Shown piece by piece: positions 20,501 to 32,500 of a stretch of 64,000 bases of DNA (position 1 is its first letter; every line of letters starts with the position of its first letter). The position numbers and the translations under genes were made by a program. The DNA comes from Schistosoma mansoni (Eukaryota; Platyhelminthes; Trematoda; Strigeidida; Schistosomatidae), in NCBI RefSeq assembly GCF_000237925.1, contig NC_031500.1:15463753-15527752 (forward strand). The letters run 5' to 3'. Under the pieces are notes generated by a model. It made no database searches. It saw only the letters and a list, made by a program, of their open reading frames with translations, and was not told the DNA's origin.

Positions 20501-23500
20501 TAAAATTGATATTAATTCAAGTTTAAGGATGTTATTTTATTAGAAAAAATACCTGATCTTATGGTTAGTGATTATATCTATAATATCAGTTCATTTGAAG
20601 GTGAGCATCAGTTATTCAACGTCTTGAGCAGCCTAATCATCAGTCAGATTGTGTTCATTGTATATCGTCTATTGATTAGCATTCTATCCATTCATTTTAA
20701 CAATCATAAACGTCGTTTATTCCCCAAATCAAAATTCATAACAAATTCCTAATACAAAGGTTTTACTATGTTTCAGTGGCTTGGCTTTGAGATAATTCCT
20801 TATGTTACATTTAATAATCACCTTGATAACAATTATCATGTCAATCCCAACGGTGTAAGAATTCAGAAGGCAATAAGAAACGGCGACTACAGTTTATCAG
20901 CGGATAGCACAGATAACAAAGTTACAAGCAGAAGGAGCGAATTGGAGCAGAGAGACTAATGTGTATGAGTTAGAGAATGCAAAGGTGAATTTGTAGTCAA
21001 ATCGAACCAAGGCTCAGCGATGCAAAGCAAAGGCTAAGCAAAAGCGACTAATAAGATCAAAACATATGTATAGGAAAATGATTCATCAAGCGATCTTTAA
21101 GCGGTTAACACTTGAGGTAGAGTGAGGCTATCACATGTGATCAAGCATACACGTTTATGCATATATGTTAGTAACCATAATAATATAAAGAAATGGACGA
21201 ACTGTTACTGCTAGAATAACACCGTCTGTTAAATAAGTTAATTAAAGGGCTCGACTAAATCAACTGCAATCAAATTTAACTGTAGGAGGGTTGCTATAAT
21301 GTCGTCAAAAAGAAAATTTTCTTCACTGAATTATCATCCTTTTTTTCAGTGAAACACTGAGTCTCTTTTATGATACGATGGTGACGTTGTGACTTCTGAG
21401 ATGGATGGATTGGTTGTGAAACTTTGATTGTTCTTCTGAATAACACTGTAACCACGTAGTTCAAAGCAAAGTGAGCTATTAGAATTTATTCATAATTGAA
21501 TAGTGGCTTATTCTGTTAACCTTAAATATGGTCGATTATTTTCTCTCATGAAATGAACTGTGACTTGAGAGGTGTTAAGCAGAGGAAACACAAAGAAAGC
21601 GAAAGGATTTTTAGTAGCCTGGGCCTTTAATCAGAAATCAGTGAGTAGACTTATTGAAATCGATTAAACCTAGCAGCCAATAAGAGAAAAGTTGAATGAA
21701 GGTAAGGTCAGAATTCAGGTCAAGAGAGAAAACAACCGGAACAGGCCCATATTCAATCTTGCATAATTTCTAATCACTCACTTATCTTTACAATATGGGG
21801 TTATAATGTCATTCCGATGAACAATCAAAGCTTCACAACTAATCCGTCCATCCCAGAAGTAAGAACACCTCTAGCATCCCTAACCTGAGTTACGAATATT
21901 CTTCATCTCAAAATCGTGCGACAGTGATATGTTTCTCAGTTTTACTATCATAATTCTATTGGTGCATACTAACAGTAAGTTAATGTCGAAATGAGAATTT
22001 GTTTTCATAAAAAAAATAAATAAACAATCCCAGCAATTATCCAGATGAAACAGTCTGACAATAATAATAGACTGAGCCACAAAAACGTTTTAATAAAGAC
22101 TTTACTATTTCAAATATCCTCTTGCTTCCCGATAATTTACGACTTGTTCTATGTTTCAAAATGACCTAACTTGTTAAAAACACGTTTATATCTTCACAGT
22201 TGAAATCACCAGTCGATCCAAGCTAGACCACGATTGAAAACATGGAAACATTAGACGACTGTTTCATCCTTGCATGGGATTCCTCAACTGTGTGGATTCA
22301 CGATCCCACACACGGGACTCAAACCCAAGACCTTCAGTCTCATGAGCGAAGGATTAACGTCTAGACCACTGAGCTGGCACCCAACAAGTTTAGTGTATAA
22401 CTTCAATCAATCTGATACGTCTCGTCGATTGAACGCTTTATTCGTTTCCTAAGCTATTCTGGTAATTCACAGGCTAGAACTACACAGCGACTTGAACAAC
22501 AGAGAGAAGACGCAAGTATGAGAAAAAACACTTTACTCCAAGGTTCATTTTTGTACAGAAATCATGGGTATTTATAGATGTTAGCGCCTGTTAAATCAAC
22601 ATCATATTTTAGCCAAACCGTTAACGACATATTATGCTACCGACCAACAGTAGCACGCCACGTTGGAATTCTAGAGTGTTCCATCATACTCTGATTGGCT
22701 AGAGCTCTCCGGCTTCTTTTGAGCCTCCGGAGGCTCCGTTGAAGTTCTCCGGAAGCCGACTCAACACAACCCTTACATATATTTATCTATTACAAGCTTG
22801 ATTGTTAATATTAAAGCATCTAAACAAAATATATGAAGGATATAATTCCTAAGTGTATCTTAAAATCTAGTTTTGTATGGAAACAAAACACATTTACATC
22901 TATAACTAAACTGCAATGCAGCAATTCAATACAAAATCACATACATTTCATTTAATTGATGACTTTTATCTAATAGTTGACTAATTGCCACATCGGTAGA
23001 TTCTTCTTTTCTTATTTTCTTACGACCTTTAGCTTCAGTTATCTTTTCATCAATTTTATCTTGTTGCCTAGCTGATTCCGATGTGAATCTCATTGCTTGT
23101 AATTTCATTTTTTCCAGAAGAATTTCCTAAAATAAAAAATTTGAAAAAAAAAATCACTTTTACTACTATTTTTATTTTTAAGTAATACACTTTGAATGTT
23201 CGAATTATTTATTCATTTATTTATCTGAACATAGAAATATTGATACCAAGGGGCACTGAATAGATATGCGCCACACACGTCACTTGATTTGTGTGAGGGC
23301 TACGATACTGCCCGGGTGGCCAAACCGAAGAAGATGGTTTTCTTAGGGGGCCACACCCGGGGCCTTCGACCTAATGGTCTGATCTATAAGGCAGTGGAGC
23401 AATTTAACGAGATGCAGTCCCATGGTAGCCGGTGACCAACGATTGGTTCATACGTCATTTATTCTCTCAAGATAATGGATCCCATGTGCACCGCTGTTTT

Positions 23501-26500
23501 GGAATCAGGGTTTTCCAACTCCCCTAGGTGGACTCAGCGTGTCCACCAACCCGTTTAAAGCGCAGTATATTCTCTTTTCGTCCTCTCAGTTTCGTAAACA
23601 ACACCCCCGTCACGAGAAGGCAGTGAGTAGGACTTCCTTGTCAGCAGATGTATATGCGTGTTCATGTGAGAATATTTCGAGAGGGCGAGATGACTCTTCC
23701 CATCTTCGGCCGTATCATGGCATTTGGAGGGAAAAACGTTGTTTTAAATTGAAAACATACAGAATTTTACAACAATAAAAATTGAATTTTATGTGACACC
23801 ATCTAAGCACAATGGAACTTTTGAATTGAAAAATTAAGTCAGCCAAAAGAATGTTGGTGAATTTGTTTTTTAAGTTAACTAGATGAGTATTTTTAACATA
23901 ACATAGGTTTTATTGAGATTACGGACTGATCTAAGTTAGAAAAACATTGAAAACTTGGAGGCACTTGAAGGGTCGTCTGATCCTCATATAGAACTTTCCA
24001 GCATTGCTCACTGACAACCTCGTAACCGGAAATAATAACCGGTTATAATTTCCTACCTAATAGTTCTATCGCATGACGTACGTACGACTCATATATTCGT
24101 TTCAATCAAACATTGTATTTCACAAGATTATAAAACATCTATATGGTTTTCCCAGCATACTTGAGCTCAGAGTTAATCTAGTTTAGTTAACGCTCTTGGT
24201 GAAAAAATAACTTCAGACATGGTGGAGAAGATTTGTACCTCAGGTGAGTGATTTCGATGGAGTTTTGTTCCCTGAGCTGAATGGTTTGGTCGTGGAGTTT
24301 CCATCAACCTTCTGAACGATATCATCAGCACAAACTTCTGGTACAAGTGAATTTTGCGCTGATGATGTCATTCAGAAGGACGACGAAAGCTCCACGACCA
24401 AACCATCCAGCTCATAGAACAAAACTCAATCAAAAACTTCAGAAATTTTTTATATGGTAGACAATCCAATTCCAACCTTCATTTTAGTTAGACATCTGTT
24501 ACTTTTAACAGCAATATTAGAAGAGTTTTGTTGAGTGATTTGTGGAGGTTATGGTATTGTGTAAATGATTTTCATCACGGAGTGACATTAGTAGTGATAA
24601 TACTAAATACTAAAGAACAAATGATAAATATTTTGTCTTAATATGAGAATCCTAGGCGGTTTACATTTATAACACCACAAGAGATATTGTGTTACAGGAT
24701 AATTAGTTCTTTGGGCGATCTCATTACATTTGAATAAGTGAGTTAGTTCACTTTACTAATCACTGGAACAATCACTGCTTGTCATAGGTGATGATTGTCT
24801 CAGTCCTCTCATGAATGAACTTTACTGATGACAACTTCTCACAACTTTGTAAATCCATCTTAAAGCTAGTGATTACTGAAAGTACAGTTATCACTTGGTC
24901 AATAGGTTTACGAAGTGTTGGGATGATCCTGAAAATTTCTCGCAATAGACATAACAAGCTCAGGAAACATTAAGAAACATTTTATCCAATCAGCTTTTGA
25001 TTAGAAGTTTTGCTAGAAATATTGAGAAAATGAAAAGTCACATGTAGAGTTTCGGATTCGCTCGGATTGGTTCAGATTAGTATAGCGTAAAAATATATTA
25101 CACAAAACCAAAGAATTAGAGTGGATGTACTTCTTCTACATGGTTCGAAAACTTTTCAAGGTTAGAAAGAGGTTCAAAGGTTCTAAAATCGTAATGCATA
25201 AGGTAGAGGAACTCATCCATCTGGCTCCATAATAGTTGGTCTCTGGAGCCATGATAAGGTCGCGAAAACTCTCAGCTTCGACCATATAGCTACAATATTG
25301 TTTGTGTGTACTCCGGTTGTGTAAGTTTGTCATTTTCATTAAGCGTATATCCATAGAATACTTATACCACTGAACAGCCGAAACTTCGATACCATCTGCT
25401 AATATTTTGGCAAATGTTACTGGTGCTTTTATTATACAGCTCGCGAGAATTAATATAAATCGCCTTAGTCTCAATCTGGATCGAGCGAAAAAGTTCTTAC
25501 TCCGGGACACTTCTTCCTCCAACATATATTACTTCGAAAGACAACATCGCGGTAGTCTGCACAAAGTCTACAAGTCATTTAATTACCGCAATTACGAATC
25601 CAGGAACTTCTTCGTAATCCCATTTATTGTAGCCGCTTAATCATCACGTCTTATCTAAAATCCTCTGTGAACCATAGGTACATGAACACCAAGTACTGAA
25701 ATTAGCATCGTGACCTTGAGATCCCTCAAACGCTTCTGATTGGCTCGTCCATAAATTATGGTCTCGTCAATATAGTTAACAGATAAAAACTAAGAATAAC
25801 CATTAAAATGAACTAACTTGTTCTCTTTTAGATGCTTCGCCTAAATCATCAAATAATTTTTCTTTTAAATATGATCTTGCTTTTCTATCTTGTTCATGTT
25901 CTGGTAATTCAGGAATTTGATTTGGTTGAATAACAGGAAGTTGTTTTGTATCTTTTAGTGATATACTACAATGTATTTTGTAAAAAAATAATTATCAGAA
26001 GATGGTTTTGTGGAGATTTTAGTATTTTATATAATTGAGATCATGAGTCAATTGAAGCTAGACCACCAAGGAAAACCTGGTAGCACTGGATGACCATTTC
26101 GTCCTATTGTAGGACTCCTCAGCAGTGCGCATACACGACCTCGCCTTGCGAGGTTTGAACCCAGTGGTCTAGAGATTAAGCGCTCTGGTACGAGACTGAT
26201 AGGTCCTGGGTTCGAATCTTGTGGGGAGGGATCGTGGATGCGTACTGCTGAGGAGTCTCACAATAGGACGAAACGGCTATCAAGTGCTTCCAGGTTTTCG
26301 ATGGTGGTCTAGCTTCAATTGACTCATGATCTCAACTATATAAAATAATGATTATCCAAGTATAAGAGTATTGAATGATGACTGAAAAAAAAACTTAGAA
26401 AACTGTTATTATATCAGACTAGATAGGATGAGGTCAGTCATTACCAATGTAGCTCAATGAATAATGTACTGTTTAGCTTACTCCTTAGTTCTCTATATTT

Positions 26501-29500
26501 GATCTTCAATCATTTATCTGGTTTAATGTTAGGCAGTATATGAATAGTATATTGATATCAAGTATCCAGTTCAGTGATAGAATAATCTCAATCACCGGTT
26601 GTATCATAATAGCATTTTTACTCTTCTATTATATAAGAAAATAAATGAAATATACATAAAGCCAGAGTCTGTTGATGAATTCTAGCTTTATTATTAAGAT
26701 CTAAGGGTGTATCTTTTCCCTTTTTATTCTTCTTGAGTACCCATTATTATTAACGTGTATAACAATATCTACTCTCCTGAGTTCTTTATGATTGTCCTTA
26801 CATATGGAATTCATATCTCAGTGAAGTTTCATTCTCTGAGTTGGATGATCTAGTCATGAAGCTTTCACTATTCTTCTGGACAATATAATCAACATAGTAC
26901 GAATAGATCAATTCTCCGTGACATTTGTACGAATAATGGCGCTCATAAAATGAAACTGAACCAAAATTATTCACATAAGCTACAATTAGTATCCACAATC
27001 TTGAAAGTGTATACTTTGAATCTGTAGGCGAGACTATAATTTATGGACGAACCAATCAGATATAAGATAACAAGTCTTGAATTTTGGCGCGAAATTCATT
27101 CATAAATTTGGTTAAATAGATTTTCGGTATTAATAGCTGATGTCAGTTCATGATGAAAACCTTGAATCTATGTTTTAACCTTAATCATCAATTGTAAATC
27201 ATAGTTGTAATTCTTCACACTAGTTTATAACCCTGATTTAATCCTAATTAGTAGGTGTTCACTCTCAAAGTCACTTCGATGTCGCTCAAAGATCGTCCAT
27301 AAATTATGGTCTCACCATCGATAATTCTTTCTTCTCTCATTGGCGGGAATCAGCAGGTTCATATATATTAACAGGGCACAGACGCATGTAATCGATATAA
27401 CAACTGGCGACGGAGATGGGATACTTGTAATTCACCAGAAGGAGAGTTTTGTTTGGACATGCATAATTTCTGCATAATGGCTTCGATGATTCTGATTTGA
27501 GACTGTTGAAACCGTTTTTCTTGACGCTCCATATAAGCTTCTAGTCACTCCAAAGAAATACTCATTGTAGTTCTTCCCGTCGCCATTGATAAGTCTATAA
27601 TCGGATCCTTAGCTAGTCTCGTAACCCTCAAACTAGAACTACACAGCTATGAAAAATCAAAATTTGTATGAATGAAAACTCACACTAAATTTGCGAATTT
27701 ACCAGACTTTTTAATTCTGGTAGCCCTCTGGTCTCGAATAGGCTTTACTTCTCTAGAAAATAAAGGAAGTGTGAATAAATCAATCTCATAATTTGTTATA
27801 TCTCGATAAGAATAATGTATGGTAACTTTTGGGATCCATTTATGGACCAATACTATGCATATATCTTTTGTCTTATGATTGTTAAGTAACTAAACTATTC
27901 ATATTCCTATCCCCCTTATTATGAGCTTTATCTTGACCTATGAACTATTATTATACGATTTACCAATCTAGAGTTATCCCCAGTCTATTAATTACTGTCT
28001 CTTACATTCAAAGTCACATTTGACTAAACCTTGTACAAATGTTGTTTCCTATTTTATGGTACATTGTGGTCTGTTTGATTGGTATATAAACCCAGTATGT
28101 TTGAAACAAAGCATTCATACCGCAGAGGCTGCGATTAGTGTTCTGGACTCAACTGGCTGGGCTAGGAGGTGGAAAGCAGAACCGATAGGTACTCTAGATT
28201 GCTCGTATGGGTTGTATGCGTCATTAATCCTGTTCGATAAATCACTGCTCTCTAATTGCCGGTATTATCATGTTATACATTAACAGGGCACACAGGCTAC
28301 AAGTTATAACATTATTCATTTAACATAAATGTATATTCAGAATCTCTTAATTTCACTTGGGTAGCTGTATAACAAAGAATAAAAGAGATTTTTCCAAATC
28401 AATCACACTCCTCTCTATCTTTTCTGTATGAAATTTTTACTCAGTAACCGACTTATTTCTATTTCTATATTCTTTCTGATTACATTTCATTCCAACTTTA
28501 ACATTTTATCTTATTATGTCGTACTGTGGTGTGTGCTACTGATATCGACAGATATAATTAGTAGGTATCGTGAATTGAAAGTGAAAACTTGGCAACAGAA
28601 AGTTGACAAGATCAAAGAAAAGCGAACGAGAACAGAGAATGATTAGTGTGGAAACGAAACAACGATGAAGTCTGAGACGAGTGATTGATATTTTGCAAAT
28701 GAAGTATTCGCTGTATGGTTCTCAGATTTTACTAAGATTTTCTGTAATTTGTGTTCAATTACATTCAATTGTCCCGACTTGTGTTCTTGTTCACTACAAT
28801 ACAACTATCATTAATAGATATATCATTGATTAAAACTGCTGAGTAGTCCCTCAATAGGACGAAACAACCGTCCAGTGTATCCAGGTTTTACATGATGGTC
28901 TAGCTTCAGTTGACTCATGATTTCAACTATGTAAAATTACTAAAATCTACACAAGACTCTTTCCGATAATAATAATATTATGCTCACTAGTGACTGGCTT
29001 CAAGAGGTATTTCCTGGAGTTCTAGTGAGAATCAGTGAGCAGTGGACTTCAACCAGTTCTGTTGTGAGATAGTAACTCACTGAAGACAATGGTGGACGGT
29101 TGCACAATTTCGTAGATTGGTTGGAGTTAGACATTTGCGTGTGGGCTATGATACCTCCCGGGCGCCCAAACTGAAGCAGGTGGTTTTCTTAAAGGGTGTC
29201 ACACCTGGAGCCTTTAACCTAAAGATCTGATCCACAAGGCAGTGAAGCATCGTCAGGAGATGCAGTCCCATGGTGGCCTGTGACCAACAATTGGTTCATA
29301 CGCCATTTGTTCCCTCAAGATACTGGAGCCTATGTGCACCATAGGTTTGGAATCAGGGTTTCCCAACTCCCCTAGGTGGACTTTCCGTGTCCACAAACCC
29401 GTTTAAAGCGCAGTATATTCGCTTTTCGTCCTCTCAGTTTCGTAAACCACCCCCCCCCCGCCACGAGAAGGCAGTGATTAGGAATTCCCTGGCAGCGGAT

Positions 29501-32500
29501 GCATATGAATGGTCATGTTAGAGTATTTCGAGAGGGATAGCTGACTTTCCCCATCTTCGGCCGTAACAAGGCATTTGGAGACCAAGTCTTTGTATACTAC
29601 AAAATGATTGTTTTATTTATGTTCTTACGAATACATAAACAACTGACAATTTGATAATATTCCTATTTTATGTCACTGACTGATCTTAATTAAGCAATCA
29701 CTGGAAACCGAGAGTCGCTAGACAACCGTTTTATTCTTGCATGGGACTCCTTATTGGTGCACATCCACGACCCGGAGAGGGTCGAATGCAGAACTCAGTT
29801 TTCCAGAAAACTCTTAACCCCTAAACTACAGTGTCGACATCCAATGATGTACAAGTGTAATTTCAAGTAATTCACGATATTATTACATCAACTTGAATTG
29901 ACTCAAGTAGATAGTTGTCTTACACCAGATATTTTCTAACCCCACTGGTCGCAGCTTCTCCCTAGAACTCCAGGAATCACAATTAATATTAACCCCGAAA
30001 CTCTCCTACTAATTACATAATATAACAATACCTTGTCGACTTTCCTAATTCTTTTTTTTCTGTCGTTGATTTAACACGATCTTCAATAGCAGGACTGGTC
30101 TCTTTCGATCGTTTCAAATTCCCAGTGAACACTTGAGCAATATCTGCTAACTTTTTACCAATTTTCGTTGTAGTGTCGAAGGGTAACGGTTTTTCTATCC
30201 AAGAAAAATAAAGAAAATTAAATAATAAATGAATTGTAGGTTATCGGTTCCTTTCAAGCAAAAAGGCACGTTTTGCTAAAAAAAAAGTGGTTAAATATTA
30301 TAAAACCTAAACTCCGCCTGTAGCTCTTCTAGAGTTACTGCCGGTCCGAAGCTCGGGTAAAGGAGGAGGGTTTGGCATGGGGTTAGCGACTCCATCCCAT
30401 AGAAAAACTAACTCGCTGAAAAAGCGCTAACCAGAAAAAAGAATTATGAAACCTTGATTAATGGTTCTTTGGACAACTACCTTCAGACAACTAACAGAAT
30501 TGTAGTTTTCATGTTAACAATCTATCTGTATAAAAACATTGTTGGTTTTAAAAGTGATACATGGTAGTGAATGTAAAACATGATTGATCGTTGAGCTTGG
30601 AAAACTAAGCACTTAGTCTACTGACTATTAAGTATGTGGTTTCCCTACCTGTTATTGATTTCTACTCCCGAATCACTAAATGTGACTGCTCATGATTGCA
30701 TTAAGTCTTGGTAAGCTTAAATTGAAAATAAGGATAGAAAGCTATTTACGATGATTGTTAGACAATATTGCAGCTTATTATCAAGATTGTAAGCAAAGAT
30801 GGATAGTGGCTAATAGTGGAATCCAGGATGCGCGTTTCGTCTTATGTGGGACTAGTCAGCCGGATGTACCTGCATCTCAGAGTTGGTGTTCACTCTGGGA
30901 TTCGAACCCAGCAACTTTCGCTTCAAACTCTATCACGTTATCCACTCAGCTACTGAGTCCTGATAGCCACTTGCTTGTGCAATGGGGTGAAGTTTAAATT
31001 CACTAAGTAATTCTTGTTTGAATCTTCCTATTGATGTGTAGAACTGCAACTGGCCAGTCTCTTATTGGCATATGTGCAAAAGCAAGTGGCTATCAGGACT
31101 CAGTAGCTGAGTGGATAACGCGATGGCGTTTGAAGCAAACGGTACTGTGTTCGAGTCGCAGAATGAACATCAACTCTGAGATGTAGGTACATCCAACTGA
31201 CAAGTTCCAAATAGGACGAGACCTGCATCCTGGATTCCACTACTAGCTACTATCCATCTTTGTGTTATGTCTTGTACGTTGTACGCTTTATTCGGATCCT
31301 AGCTATTCGGATAACCCCCAGGCTAGCACTACTCAGCGACTTGAAAGACCAGAGAGAAGACACGAGTATCAGAGAAGCACTTCACTACAAGGTTCATTAT
31401 GTACAGAAAAAACAGGGGTTTTATAGTAATTAAAAGACCTTGAGATTCCATAGTAGCAGTATGTTAACAGCCAATCAGGACCTTGTTATTTTAGTAGCAT
31501 TTTAGTAGCATAGCTTCTAACTAATCGCTGATTGGTTGGGCTCTTTATGAGCCTCTCTAGAGTTTATTGTAAGCCGACCTAACACCTCCCCTTTTTTTTT
31601 GAAGATTCGATTCTGATTTTTAAAAAAATTATCTGTAAGTTGAAATTCTCCAACATTTCCTCCCCCACGAAATAATGTTGGATCTTCATATCTCCAAAAC
31701 ACAATTAGTATGACTTCATTTAGGACATATTTCTCGTATTGAACGCAGAATCTACTAGAAATAAATAGATGATGATGAACGATATTTGATTTTAGGTTAT
31801 CGGAGTTCGGATTCTCTGAAATATCTCCATCAAATTCATTAAGATTCTCATTAGAGGATATTAGATAACTAGGAGGATCGGTATCTAATAAAATTGCATC
31901 AGATTTTTGATCACCATCTGATTCGACCGGCTTATTTTTCTCATCTTTATACGAAATTTCATCAGAATTATGGGCATCATTACGCGAACCCATATTATAA
32001 ACTTCTGTCTCCCCATGATTTCGAATCACATTTGGCACAATTTGGTTAACTGTATTGTTCCAGTTATTTTCTGGACATGCGTTCTTCCAGTTTTCTTGGC
32101 CAACATCACCCAAACTGTAGTTCTGTTCTGACGTAAGTTTGTCGTCAGAGATGGGCGGACTTAATGGTGTTTCATTTGATTCTGGACTAAGGGGGTTGTC
32201 TGCGGAACCTTCTTTTTCTTGCTCATCTGATACTGTCACAGTTTCATGTGCATTAGGCAAGATATTGTCTTGCTCTGAACCGGCCAACTTACCAATTTTG
32301 CATTTTCCATCAGATATAAAGGGAATTGAACCCTCAACTTGGCGTTCTTCTGGGACGGCCATTTTAGCACCATTATTGAAAAACTTGTCCAAGACTGTTT
32401 CAATTAGTTGCTGCTGGAAGGCTAGCATCTGTTGTTGCCGGTGCTCTAAGATTATCAGCGCCTGTTCTAAAGAAATCGTCATTTTTTTCTGCTGATAATA

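Noticed and set aside
18560-20959. Paired identical open frames at 18560/19970, 19151/20561 and 19358/20768
   Set aside because: They are duplicates made by the 1,210-bp repeat around the gap, have no recognisable domain, and lie in an intron of the 324-aa gene.
27020-27410. First read as one complete LTR (TG...CA) before the primer-site motif
   Set aside because: The inner part has 24-bp terminal inverted repeats matching a Merlin end, so 27027-27316 is better called a MITE, leaving only the last part as LTR.
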